A stretch of DNA of 64,000 nucleotides from Combretum micranthum (taxonomy: Eukaryota > Streptophyta > Magnoliopsida > Myrtales > Combretaceae): NCBI GenBank assembly GCA_024138025.1, contig JAMXBD010000716.1:496001-560000 (forward strand). Reading direction: 5' to 3'. Positions within the stretch are counted from its first letter, which is position 1. Every line of letters starts with the position of its first letter. The translations under genes were made by a program, and so were the position numbers. Positions 22,370 to 34,230 of this stretch are shown one piece after another. The notes below the pieces were generated by a model. That model worked only from the letters and a program-made list of their open reading frames with translations, ran no database searches and had not been told where the DNA came from.

Positions 22370-25300
22370 TAAATTGTCACGCCCTGAGGGTACCCTAGTA
22401 GAAGTAGACAAGTTTCACTTGAATACTATCACTAGATTACCTTCAGAGAATGACCAGTTTTCAAAACAACAGGATCTTTTAGTTGCTTTGATAAGAAATG
22501 ATAAATACATTTTAGAAATAACTTAGTGAATAACTGCTATCTTGATCATCATAAAATATCATAGAACTATTACAAACCAGGTAGTCTTCTTGTAGTTCAT
22601 AATTAATAAAATAGTACTAGCTAATCTATTCTAGGAAAACATAACCATTAATCTCAAGTATAACCATAGACTTCCAGCTCCTAAGCTCTTACTGGAGCCA
22701 TGTTCTTAGAAGTGAATAACCAAGGTCGAAGTGTAAACCTGAAAAGACTGTTGGAGTATGAGCGAAACCGCGGCTCAGTGAATAACCAGACATATTACAC
22801 AATCAAACAAGTTATTAACAAATCATATGTAATGCAATCACTCAATCATATGCTCGGATACAAGCTTGGATGATCTAGAATCCAAACAGCGAAAAAGATT
22901 TACGCCCTCTTTTTCAGGGTTGAAGAACATTTACCTTATGACCCACCTGCCCAGGAGAGACTAAGTTTATAGGAAAATCAACAATTTCTCGTTTTAGGGT
23001 TATCACTTTAAATATAATGAATTTAACTGACCATTTCCTGTATCCATCCTTAGAAACTCCCTAAGTATTAATCATTTCAAAGTTACTACGGGCGACGTTC
23101 TTCATTATCACTTAGTTCCCATAGAACTAACGGAACAAAGAAAACCGTGGAAGAACTAACACTTTTAGAAAAACCAAGCGTTAACAGAGAACCGAAATAT
23201 TAATACGTAGCAGGCTGTCACCCATTTATATATGCAATAATGCAGTACATGCAATGCATGACCAAATTATTTTAATAAGTCCATAGTTCTTATTTAATTT
23301 CATGGTGATCATACATTACACACAATCATCATCATATTACTTCACAACATCAAATCATTGTATTATAACTTTTGTAATGATAGATTAACAATCTTACAGT
23401 CAGATCACAACATTTTTCCAACAAAACATTCATTTAATTGTCTTTGTATTATATGTTCAGCTATTTATAAACACAAATAGTACAATATGACTGAATTACT
23501 CATCTGCTCATAGTGACTTAATCATAATAATCTGCCGGAAGATCTTCTAGGGTATCAAAGTCACCTATTAAGATGAATAAAGTATTCATCAATATAATAT
23601 AGATTATATAGCTAAATTCCTCTACGTGTCTAGTGTTCTAAGCTGATATTTATCAAGTTTTGTAGTGGTTAAAACTAATTTTATGTTGTTCTATACCTGA
23701 CTCAATATAGTAAGTCATATTTGTTTATTATTACTTAGTGTCGTTGTGTTTCTCCTAATTTATTTCATATAATTATTTTGTCATTTTTAGAAGTCACATT
23801 ATTCGTAAATTTAGCTTATTTCAATTTTCATTTTATCTATTTTATCTATCTAGAACAAATATTTAATTATTTAAATTTTTTATTAACACTTAATATTTTT
23901 CTCTAATTTTAGGATTTTAAGACTTATCACATATTACATAAATTTATTCAAATGTTTGTATTTAGTTATCTACTTAATAAATTCTATATTATATATATAT
24001 ATATATTTATATAATATGTTTAGTAGTGTTTATTGTATAGATATATATATATATATATATATTCTGTTCATATCAAACAAGCTTCCGTACAAGAAATGTG
24101 GGTATATGCCGGCTCAAACGCCGCCGGCGTTGAAACCCAAGTGCCGGCGTTCTTTTGTTTTAAATAAAATTTCATATCGGGTGCACTGGCTTGTAAGCTG
24201 CCAGCGTTCCTATGTACGACAGACTCTACGCCGCCGGCGTAAAATCCCAGATAGCAGGTGTTAGTTCATTTTAAGAGAAAATAAGTTTTACGTAATCTGT
24301 TCCAGTGTAAGTCGCCTCTACACCGTCGGCCTACCCTTGTAAGCCGCCAGCGTTGGACATTTACATTGCCGGCTTATGGACAGTGTTAGCACTGTTCATC
24401 ATCTTCTCTGATGAGCCAATTCATATTTTTTAAATTTTCTACGTCAAAAACATTCCTAAACCATTCCTAGTGCTTCCATATCTTGTTTATTAATACAACA
24501 AACTTCTAACGCTTCTATAAGCATATATTCTTAAATTCAATTCTAGTAAAGTACAACTAGGGTTTTCGAATTTTACCTCGGTTGAGCCAATCCAATGGAA
24601 TTCGAAGCTTGTTTTTCTGTTGGTTAGGTTCCTATGATTATCAAAAGTCAGTTCCAATCCTTAGTTTTAAAAGAAAACCATTCGAATTACATCAACTTAC
24701 CTTGAGCTTGTTTCAAGCTTTTTTCGCATTGTATTTTTCCTTGATTCGGATTGGAATGTTTGGACGAGTTGAATTCTGTTTTCAGGTCGTTTTGGCTGCT
24801 ACTTAGGAGTTGTTTTGATTTAGAAAATTTGAAAGTGTTTAATGTTTGTTTATTTCTTCATTAAGAGCTTTAAGTATGTATATATAGAGGAGAAAAAGGA
24901 GACGGTTTTTCCTTCGCTTTTTGCATTTGTTTTTCTCCCACTTGCACACTATTTTATCACTTGTTTTCATTGTCATAAATGTGAGGTTGAGTTGGCAATC
25001 TTTGATTGGATTAGTGTGTTGATTTTGTTGACAATTTGGTGCATTAGTGAAGCAAATTTCGGCTCTCCTTCCTCCATGTAATCCAAGCCATCCATGAACA
25101 ACTTGCAGCTGGCATAAAACAAACAACTCTTATATATTAATATTAGTTAGTTATTTAACTTAGTTTTAGGATAGTTTTACTAAGTAACGGGTACAAATTA
25201 ACTAATATTGAGAGTTTTTGTACAATATTGTTTATTAGGATTTTACAAAATACTTAGGTTATTAAACAATACAACTTTAAGTTTTAAATTTACGTGATTT

Positions 25301-26020
25301 TATTTGTAGAATTTATCTCCCGCGATTAGGGTTTCTTAAGCTCATTAGGTCAATTTTTATTTTAGGATCCAATAGCTTAAGAAAACACTAATTAGAACAA
25401 TGGTGTAATTCAATTATTTATTTGAAGTTTAGATCTTGAGTTATACATCAGTTTATGTATTCATTATGTATTTATAATCCTAACGGTTTATCTTTAGGTT
25501 ATCATTTCCTGTCTATAAGTGTAGTTGATTAACTACTTAATATCGCAATTGATATAAAGGCTAAATTTATATATATCTTTAGTTTTTTATACCTATTATG
25601 AAATCTTATTAGTAGTATTTAATACTATTTAGGAATCTTGAATTTAGGGTTTAAATGCATGCATAGGCTCATTACTATTCATTATTCTAATCTCAAATCA
25701 TTGTTGAGTTCAAAAGCAGTCATCTAATCTCTATATTTATATTTTTCTATTTAATATATTTGTATAACAAGTTTCAGGTTTGAAATTTAGATTTCCTTTA
25801 ATCATATCTTGAATTATCCATTCAAGATACGAAATCTTGTTTTTTGTATCAATTAGGGTTAAAGAAGTTCTTTATTTGATTTCTAAATCCTTATCCAGCC
25901 CAAATCAATGCATTGATCTATTCTTAGGTTTTTTATTGGAATCTAAGTTTATTAACTAGTTCATACATTCTACTTTAGAGTCGTGTACTAATGTGGAAAA
26001 TTTCCGGGGTTTACATAAAT
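22370..26020 (-). mobile_element. Solo LTR, family LTR-A copy 2 (TSD TAAAT)
   Basis: The LTR proper is 22,375-26,015 (3,641 bp) on the minus strand. Its start reads TGTAAACCCCGG (complement of 26,015 down) and its end reads GTACCCTCAGGGCGTGACA (complement of 22,393-22,375). The perfect duplication TAAAT is at 22,370-22,374 and 26,016-26,020. A TATA-like box CTATATATAC on the minus strand is near 24,890-24,878. Downstream of it lies a CpG-rich module (24,400-24,104) with repeated GCCGGCG and CGCCGGCGGCG blocks. Termini match the other LTR-A copies but much of the interior differs, so it is a subfamily. Confidence 0.8.
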
Positions 26021-27030
26021 CATCTCACTAAGGTGATTCATCAATAATTATCTGTTAAAATAGTAATTTCTACACACCAAAATTACTACTCTAGTTAAAA
26101 TAAAGAACTGAGCACCACCAAGTAACCCAAATTTATAATTTAATCATGTTAAGCACGTGAGTTCATGTGTTTTGTTAAAGCCCTCATATCCTTATGTCAA
26201 ATTTCTTCCAAAAACCCGAGTTATACTCATTTGGATTATTGAATCTCTCTAATTCTAATATATCTAATTAATATGGGCCTAATATGAATTATATAGATCA
26301 TGAGCACCAATAGTTAAATATCCAATCAATCATAAATCAACATCAAAGTAAGTCAAACAATTTAATTCATCCAATCCATCAATGCAACATTTACAAACAT
26401 TAATCACAACATATCAATGAAGCAATCAAGCAATTAATATAAGTGAACAAGGATTAAAAAACACCTCGAATGTGTTTTTCATCATCAAAATATTCAAATC
26501 CACAAACTTGATAATGGGCATTACTTGATTACATCCAAAACCTAAAAATCATCTCTAAATGTTGCTTGAACAATAGGGTTTTAGTGCCGTTTAACTAAAA
26601 TAAACAAATTTATATTTATAATGTAATTTTGTAATACAATAGAAAAAGATGCTACTGCTACTCTCTCATCTATAGGGTGTAATATGCCTCATTTCTTTAT
26701 TGTGTTTATTCCTATATATCCCTCTCTCATTTCCTTTGCACATATGCTCAATAAAATGATGTGGGGCTTTCTTTTTTATTCGATCATAGGTGCCCACATT
26801 AGCTCCTCTTTCCATTTTCAGATTTCCTTTGTTGTGCATCTCCCCTCTTCTATCTAATATATTTTACTCCTATGCTCTTTTTTTTTTTTCCTTCTTAGCC
26901 TTATCACATAAATGTTGTGACGTGGGCTCTTAATTAATTATCAAAGCATTGGCCCAACCCTCTATAAACATAATAACAACATAAAATCTAACTCCATGTA
27001 AGAACATGTGTAATTTTGCCAAATTTAGAT
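26021..27030. other. AT-rich intergenic DNA
   Basis: No gene recognised. A T-run (about 26,879-26,890) and scattered short blocks only. Confidence 0.5.
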
Positions 27031-28920
27031 AGTAGGGTGCTCATTTATTCAACATTTGTCAGCTGCTTCAAGTCAAACTGTCGTAGAACTGGGCATGGAT
27101 GCTCCTCTGGTTGCTAGATAGGTGCTTCAATAAGGTTCATTAAGCACTTTGGTTGGGTGCTATTTCTGGTAGGTACAATATGCTGCTACATAGCAACTGT
27201 AACTACTATGCTCAGCATTAGGATGTGTGTGTGGAGCTGAATTTTGTCAAGTGCAGCTGTTGAAGGTGCTCTCGACTATTCTTGGACTATTTACAAATAT
27301 CAAGAAACCGAAGTTTTCTGTATTGAGTAGAACAAGGAGCTACTGAGAAAGATGAATTAGATGATGATGATGGGTGCTCTCTTTTCCTTGTCTACAGTGC
27401 TTAAGTTGTTATCGGTTGATGCTTAACTTGATTAATGTTATGGTGTGTTAAAGATGGTGTTATTTGATGCTTGCTGTTAAGTTGCTTAAGTTCTAATTCG
27501 ACATACTTGGAGTTAGCAATTGCTTGCTGTTAGTGTTGCTACTGAGTGTGTGAGTGTTTAATTGTTGCACTTTGGGACTAATTACATGTAGTGCCGCTTC
27601 ACTAAGCACTCCTTAGATAGGGTTTGGAGCTCCATTTTGTTGCTATGCTGTCAGGTTGTTGTTGATAGAATGAGGGGCTATTGGCTACTGTGGTGTTGGA
27701 CTATGCTTTGCTAGTGATGGTAAGTGCTTGCTATCGTTATTCCTTGACAAGGCGTAGATGTTGCTACAATTTTTGTGCTCACATGCTCATGGGCACTCTT
27801 AAAGCTCAGTTTGAGTGATCCAATGTAGCAAACCATAAATGCTCTTAAATAGTTGTGATGCACTCCAAGGGAATGTCAAGGTACTCTTGTTATAGCATAT
27901 GGGTGCTCTACTTAATTATTGCTGCTACTATAGTTGCTCTGATCAATCAAGATAGGTACTCCATGTGCTATTATTGAGCACTCTAGTAGGCACTTATGAG
28001 TGTTGCTGATGCGATTCTTTGAATCTATTCTATTGATATTAAACTACTGTTGTCATTACAAGAGTGAGTTGCTACAATTGGATGAAGGGAACTCGCCATG
28101 GTTACTGTAATGTGATGTGTGTTGCAGGAATGCTCCAATTGGTAATCGTAGATACTTGACTAAGGCTCTAGTTTGTTGTTGTTCAGATTGAGGGTGCTCC
28201 ATGTTGTCAATAGGGCTTATGTTGGGTGCTCATCTAGTGTTACTTCATAAGCTGCCACTTTGGTAGTTCGAGATAGTGCTCGATCACATAGTAGAGTTGT
28301 GGCTATTGGTACTAGACTAGACAGGAGCTCAACTTGGTTGTTTATCAATTATTACTATAACTCCATTGACGTGACTACTATTACTACTTTGTTGCATGGT
28401 TTGTCAAAGTGGTGCTCTGATTATGTTGTTGGAGCTGGTGTGGAGTGTTGTGTTTTGTTGGATGGGCACTATTGGCTACTAAATGGGTCCTCAAGTGTTG
28501 ATCTTCATGTTCTAACAAAGATCAGGAGCACCATTATTTGGCACCTTCTACTTGGATTTTTGGCATATTAACATGGCAACAACTATTAAATTCAACTGCT
28601 ATATAGTCCTCAATTTGCTTCATGGTTGCTTCTCCTATAGTGTGTTAGGATAAAGTAATTGTGTGGTTGTTACACAAACTAGGATCATGTTTCACAAGTC
28701 TTCTACAATTTTTGTTTCGTGCTACTATGGCACTTCTCAGAGTTCAATTATAGCTCAAATTTGGTTGCTATAGTCTACTGCTAGTCCCTCGTAAGAGCTT
28801 GGTTTTGTTTCATCTCAAATATGCTCAGTTTAATAGTAATAGGGTCATCTTGCTTCGACGATGAAGGATGTTGTTATTAATATGTTGTGCTCTCCAACTC
28901 AATCAATTTGCAATTAATTT
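27030..28920. other. GT-skewed, TGCT-rich stretch of unknown origin
   Basis: The plus strand is conspicuously rich in TGCT, TTGCT and GGTGCTC. GGGTGCTC or GGTGCTC recurs near 27,035, 27,268, 27,369, 27,901, 28,194, 28,224 and 28,412, with the inverse GGAGCACC near 28,525. Spacing is irregular, so this is not a tandem array. One frame (28,260-28,571) is open for 103 codons but shows no domain I know. It could be a decayed gene, a retroelement spacer or compositionally biased DNA. Confidence 0.5.
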
Positions 28921-29213
28921 GGAAACATGATCAGCTCAATGAATGACTTTTAACATAATTCAACAAGTTCCTAAATACAAATTTTCTTCATCCCATTCTT
29001 GTTATAGCACATTCCAACATCATGTGATGGAAATTTCTCTTTTCAACTTGCCACCAATGACTTAAATGATATTAAATTCTCTTTTACAATAGCACTTAAG
29101 GGTATATGAATGCTGTAAAAATCATATTTACAATCAAACAATTATAACTTCTTTCTTGATTTTTTTCATATCATTTTTGCAATTGATCTAAGAATTTACA
29201 CTCTAAAGCCCAA

Positions 29214-29381
29214 AGAAATGCTTGTTTAGGAGTAGAATAGTGTAGGATAAATGTGTAGTCATTGACCTACGAGAGTTAATGGGTTATGCAGGTTAACAGA
29301 AATGCTTGTTTAGGAGTAGAATAGTGTAGGATAAATGTGTAGTCATTGACCTACGAGAGTTAATGGGTTATGCAGGCTAAC
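29214..29381 (+). repeat. Perfect 84-bp tandem duplication
   Basis: Unit 1 is 29,214-29,297 and unit 2 is 29,298-29,381. The copies look identical except for one T/C near the right end (GCAGGTTAAC against GCAGGCTAAC). The near identity means a recent event. No coding content. Confidence 0.9.
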
Positions 29382-29568
29382 CTACCAACCTGTTATGATT
29401 TTCCTTTCTCTTTTTCATTTCAAAAATTTAATTTCATAATACAATTACACTAAATGTATATGTTATTATATTAAAAATAAAAATGTTCTTGTTTACATAT
29501 TAGAAAAGGAATTTCTCATTTTCATAATTCCTTGAAGGAATTTGTCTTAATTTCACTTCAAAAACTAG

Positions 29569-29945
29569 TTACATAAATAGGTAAATTACACCAGAAGATC
29601 ACAATGTTTGGGGAAAAGTTCATTTTAGGTCACAATATTTGAAAAGTTCAAAAGAGGTTGCAATATTTAGTGAGTAAGATCATTTTAGGTCATAATGTTT
29701 GGTGGTAAGTTCATTTTAGGTCACAACGTCAGAGAAGTAAGTCAATTGAGGTCATAATTAGCACATTTGAATAAGATAAATATTTAATTAAAACTCAATA
29801 ATCCTTTTCTTAAGGTCCCATTGACATGTATCAATAGGAGAAATATTTAACTAAATTTCAAAAAACATTTTTTCAAACGTTATGACCTAAAATGAACTTA
29901 TCCCTAAACGTTGTAATCTTTTATTATAATTTACTCTTACATAAA
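29569..29945. mobile_element. Mutator-like foldback MITE (copy 2) with 9-bp TSD
   Basis: The element proper is 29,578-29,936 (359 bp), flanked by perfect TTACATAAA (29,569-29,577 and 29,937-29,945). The left arm runs GTAAATTACACCAGAAGATC then AAGTTCATTTTAGGTC. The right arm, reverse-complemented, runs GAGTAAATTATAATAAAAGA then AAGTTCATTTTAGGTC. Shared motifs and TSD length link it to the copy at 400-794. Inside, AAGTTCATTTTAGGTCA recurs several times. Confidence 0.75.
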
Positions 29946-30795
29946 CATATAATTTAAATGATAATATATATATAAAAAAACATGGCATTTAACAACACCT
30001 TCATTACAAAAGTGTTGAAATTTATCATCAATCATCATTTAAATAACAACCCAATGCAACCTTAAATTAAAAAATTATAAATATTTTAATGTGGGTTTGC
30101 TTAGCACAACGATTTTTGTTAGTTGATTTATAACTTATATTTTTAGCAAAATTTACATTGGATTTCTTTATTTTTATTATGTATTTAAATTGAAGCATAT
30201 ATATATATAGAGAGAGTATTTGAACACTAATTTATGCTAATTATATAAATTTACAATTATAAGTTCAATTCAATCGATTCCATTTCATAGCTAAATACGT
30301 GATATGCTTAGTTATAGGCTCAAAAAATACCCCAGTAACTCTTAATATAAAAAAAAATAAGTAAATAGGAAAGATATCCAATAAAATATGCAAAAACATG
30401 TAAAAGGAATTAAATATAAAATAAAATCCCTGATAACTATTAAACATGGTATAAAATCTCTAATATAACCCTAAAAGAAATAAGCAAATAGGAAATATAT
30501 CCTTTAAAATAGGCAAATACATTAAAATAAACTAAATAATAAATAAAATCCCGACCAACTATGGCAAGAAAATAACAAATATTTAAATTCCAAAAAACAT
30601 AACTAACTACATTAGATAACTAAAAAGAAATAATAAAGAATCCATTTGTTGTGCAAGTATCAATCGGTATCTCTTTAAATGTGAATTTATTGTTTGGCCA
30701 AAAAAAAAAATTGAATTTATTGAGAAACAAAATTGTGATTAATTAACATTTGATTTCTTTGCTTTTATGTATGGTAACCATGATACTATTATGAG
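29946..30795. other. AT-rich intergenic DNA
   Basis: No gene recognised. (AT)n and GA-rich runs occur near 30,199-30,218. It may contain the promoter of the cysteine-rich peptide relic that follows. Confidence 0.4.
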
Positions 30796-30863
30796 TGCAT
30801 AAATAAGGGTTCATCTAATTTTATATATGCCTTGATTCTCATTTCTTTCTCCAAGGAAACTTC

Positions 30864-30939
30864 ATGACGTCTAGTGGAATTTCATTCCCACCATGTGTTA
30901 ATGAAGACCTGTGTGCAAGTAGTAAATGTTGCGGAGCAG
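30864..30939 (+). pseudogene. Exon 1 of the cysteine-rich peptide relic
   Basis: 76 nt from ATG, encoding 25 codons plus one base, with cysteines at positions 11, 17, 22 and 23. The donor is CAG then GTGC, followed by a T-run of about 20 bases. The frame is open for some codons above the ATG, but a hydrophobic leader is readable only in a neighbouring frame. Confidence 0.45.
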
Positions 30940-31529
30940 GTGCTTTTTTTTTTTTTTTTTTTCCTAAGATAGATTTAAACGCATGTCATGTGTTTCTAAC
31001 TTTATATTAGATTCTTTTTATTTTCCTCTCGATCTATACAATTTTTAAAAATGGAAAATAATTTTATATGCTCTCTATCTTAATACCAAAATTCAATTTA
31101 ATTTAACTTATATATAAGAAAATTCAATCAAGTTTTTTAATATGCTCCCCTTATTAGTTATATGCTTATTAGATCCGTCGGTTTATAGAAATGCTTTTGT
31201 TCTAAAACTCATACATAATCTCTTTGAAATAACTTTTCTGATACGTTTCTCCAACACGTAACGATAAATTAATTATACGAATTTAATTAAGGATCGTTAG
31301 CTCGTACCCAAAGCATGTTAGTATGTTTTGTATTTGAAAATGCCTATTGTTTTAGTCGGCTATATATTAATCTCATGTGAAAAATTAAAGAACAACAAAA
31401 TGCATTGTGATTATATGTTGATTTCTACTCGAATACCATTTCGAGGAATAGCTTGGGAACCTACAATAAATTTAAAATAATGCAATTAAACTTTGTTTTA
31501 AACATTTCCATACTAAATAAAGAGGTAGA

Positions 31530-31606
31530 ATTTCCTTAATATATATATATATATATATATAGTTCTTACTTCACATTTAAAATATATATATATATATATA
31601 TATATT
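31530..31606. repeat. Twin (AT)n microsatellites
   Basis: Two AT-dinucleotide runs (about 31,540-31,560 and 31,582-31,606), each next to an AGTTCTTACTT(C/A)ACATTT block, so the segment is itself a small duplication. Confidence 0.7.
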
Positions 31607-31940
31607 AAGTTCTTACTTAACATTTTAAAAAACCGCCTTAGATGATTTTAAGTAACTTCAAAGGATAGCATCCATGAAAATATCTTTATTACATTTGAGG
31701 CACTTTAAAGCTATGTATGTTTTATATTGTTTAGATAATGGGTCTGTTTGTTTAGCTTTTTCGAACAAATACAAACACTTTTTTTAAACTTTTTTCTAAC
31801 AAATTAATTATCAAGAAATAAATATAGATAAAAAAAAGTTGGCAGTTCTCATGAAAAGATCAAATAGATTAAATATAAATAAAATATATATTCAAATTAT
31901 ATATATTTATACATATCGTTTTTATATCGTCCTTGAAAAT

Positions 31941-31956
31941 TGGTATCAGAGCCCAG
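31941..31956 (+). promoter_or_regulatory. Plus-strand primer-site-like sequence beside the copia 3' end
   Basis: TGGTATCAGAGCCCAG followed by GTTT. With one extra C this is complementary to about 20 nt of the initiator tRNA-Met 3' end including CCA. It faces opposite to the copia element and lies where that element's 3' LTR should be. Confidence 0.6.
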
Positions 31957-31968
31957 GTTTGCAACATA

Positions 31969-31980
31969 ACTCCCCCTCCA
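31969..31980 (-). promoter_or_regulatory. Copia polypurine tract
   Basis: Minus strand TGGAGGGGGAGT, directly after the pol stop codon (TGA at 31,982-31,980). It is the normal plus-strand priming site next to a 3' LTR. Confidence 0.7.
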
Positions 31981-31982
31981 AC

Positions 31983-32429
31983 TCATATGGGGAGTTCCAT
32001 CACTCCTGCAATCTTTCTGCAGCAAACAATCTTCTCCTTGGGTAAAGCTTTGGTCATCATATCTGATGCATTGTCATCAGTATGGATCTTCTCAAGCTTC
32101 AACTGCTTGGACTCTAACACATCTCTATTCCAATGGTACCTGACATCAATATGTTTGGATTTGGAATGAAACATTGGATTCTTGCTGAGATGAATGGTGC
32201 TCTGGCTGTCACAGAACAACTTCAAGTTTTCCTACTCTTAACCCAATTCTTCCAAAAACTTTTTTATCCATAAGATTTCCTTGCAAGCTTCTGTTACAAC
32301 AATATACTCTGCTTCAATAGTGGAAAGTGCAACACATTTTTGCAACTTTGATTGCCAAGCAACTGCTCTCCCTACAAAAGTGATCAGATAATCTGATGTG
32401 GACTTCTTGGAATCCAAATCACCAGCCAT
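31983..32429 (-). pseudogene. Copia RNase H domain
   Basis: Reads DLDSKKSTSDYLITF and WQSKLQKCVALSTIEAEYI (32,420-32,300), then KLFCDSQSTIHLSKNPMFH and KHIDVRYHWNRD (32,222-32,130), ending GVMELPI before TGA. The catalytic blocks (AD..S/T, STxEAEY, CDNQSA-like, H.+...H.I.+R) are all recognisable. One frameshift lies near 32,235. It degrades the RNA strand during reverse transcription. Confidence 0.85.
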
Positions 32430-32437
32430 ATTAGCAT

Positions 32438-33433
32438 CTAAAAACCTTCTAACACAGGCTTACTGCTACCACCAAATTGTAGACAAAATCTAGAAGTACC
32501 CTTGAGATATCTGAGAATCCATTTCACTGCAAACCAGTACTCCTTACCTAGATTTGAGAGATACCGGCTCACAACACCAACAGCACGAGCAATATCAGAT
32601 CTAGTGCACACCATAGCATACATTAGACCCCTAACAGCTGAAGGGTATGGGACCTTTTTCATATCCTCCTTGTTTGTCTCACTTTTAGGATACTGAAATG
32701 AACTCAGTTTGAAATATCTCGAAAGTGGAGAACAAACATATTTTGCTTTGCTCATGTTAAATCTCTCCAGCACTTTCTCAATACACCTTTCCTGTGACAA
32801 CCACAGCTTCTGGCTCTTCCTGTCTCTAATAATCTTCATACCATGAATGTGGCTAGTAGGTCCTAAATCTTTCATGGAGAAAGATTTACTCAAGCCAATC
32901 TTCAATTCTTGAATCATCTTGGCATCCCTGCCAATAATTAGCATATCATCAACAAAAAGTAAAAAAATTATGAACTCACTACTAGAAAACCGTTTGATGA
33001 AGACACAATGATCTGTAACAGTCCTGGTGTAACCCTGATCAAACATGAAGAAGTCAAACTTGTACCACTACCTTAGAGCTTGTTTCATCCTACACAAACT
33101 TTTCTTTAATATGCATACAAGATTCTCCTTCCCCTTGATCTTGAACCCTTTAGATTGCTCCATATAGATCTCTTCCTCCAAATCACCATGAAGGAACGCT
33201 GTCTTTACATCCATCTGCTTAATCTCCAGATCTAGACTAGCTGCAATGCTGAGCACAACTCTGATGGATGACATCTTCACCACAGGTGAGAAAATTTCTT
33301 CAAAATCAACCCCCTTCTTCTGAATGAACCCTTTCACAACCAGTCTTACCTTATACCTTAACTGTGAGCTGTTCTTATCTGTCTTCAATCTATAAACCCA
33401 TTTATTTCTCAGAGGTCTCTTGCCCTTAGGCAA
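32438..33433 (-). pseudogene. Copia reverse transcriptase (RVT_2)
   Basis: The first block (33,433-33,068) reads NKWVYRLKTDKNSSQLRYKV, then FSPVVKMSSIR and QMDVKTAFLHGDLEEEIYM, with the first catalytic Asp in MDVKTAF. After a stop near 33,068 it continues from 33,046: FIIFLLFVDDMLIIG (catalytic DD at 32,945-32,950), SKSFSMKDLG, YPSAVRGLMYAM and TRSDIARAVGVVSRY. Unlike the LINE, the catalytic aspartates are kept. Interruptions are few, so this part is younger or less decayed than gag. Confidence 0.9.
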
Positions 33434-33852
33434 CCGAACAAATCATAAGTTTTATTCTCATGCAAGGAATTGATTTCTTCTTGCATGGCTTTTAACCATT
33501 CTTTCTTCTTGTCATGAGTCATGGCTTCCTCATAGCATTTAGGTTCTCCCCCCGTCAGTGATCATCACAAACTCATTTGGACTATACCTGACCAATGGTC
33601 TTCTATCTCTTGAAGATCTCCTAAACTCAATCTGCTGTTGAGGCTCTTAGATCTCTTCACCTATGTCTTCTACAGTACTTCTATCAATAGTATCAGTAGA
33701 AGGTGTAGGATCTACATTTGTGGGAATCTGGCCTGAGGATGATGACGTCTCAGCCTTCTCAATATCTTCAATTGTTTAGTCTTCAAGAACGACCACATCC
33801 CTGCTCCTGATGACCTTCCTGTCAACAGGATCCCACAATCTGTACCCATATT

Positions 33853-34230
33853 CATCATGTGCATATCTAAGAAAAATACACTGCTTGGAGTTAGCATCAA
33901 GTTTCACTCTCTCATCCTTTGGAATATGCACAAAAGCGTTGCACCCAAAGACACATAAGTGATTATAAGAAATATCTTTACTTGTTTAGACCTTCTTTGG
34001 GATATCTCCATCCAGAGCGTATGAGGGAGAAAGTTTTATCACATCATGTGCATATCTAAGAAAAATACACTGCTTGGAGTTAGCATCAAGTTTCACTCTC
34101 TCATCCTTTGGAATATGCACAAAAGCGTTGCACCCAAAGACACATAAGTGATTATAAGAAATATCTTTACTTGTTTAGACCTTCTTTGGGATATCTCCAT
34201 CCAGAGCGTATGAGGGAGAAAGTTTTATCA
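33853..34230 (-). repeat. Perfect 189-bp tandem duplication within copia pol
   Basis: Units 33,853-34,041 and 34,042-34,230 appear identical base for base. 189 is a multiple of three, so the frame is kept. Each unit encodes the link between integrase and RT (SYNHLCVFGCNAFVHIPKDE, then KQCIFLRYAHDEYGYR-like sequence partly outside) and carries the same TAG stop. Identity implies a recent event long after the element died. Confidence 0.9.

Noticed and set aside
23956..24264. 102-codon frame with a Tyr/Ile run
   Set aside because: Its first half translates an (AT)n microsatellite and its second half crosses the GCC-rich LTR module on the strand opposite to the LTR.
28260..28571. 103-codon plus-strand open frame in the TGCT-rich stretch
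   Set aside because: No recognisable domain, and the codons mirror the local GT-rich composition. Kept only as part of the compositional finding.
31941..31956. Possible tRNA gene near the TGGTATCAGAGC motif
   Set aside because: Only about 20 nt resembling the tRNA-Met 3' end are present, with no cloverleaf or A/B boxes. It is a primer site or captured tRNA end.
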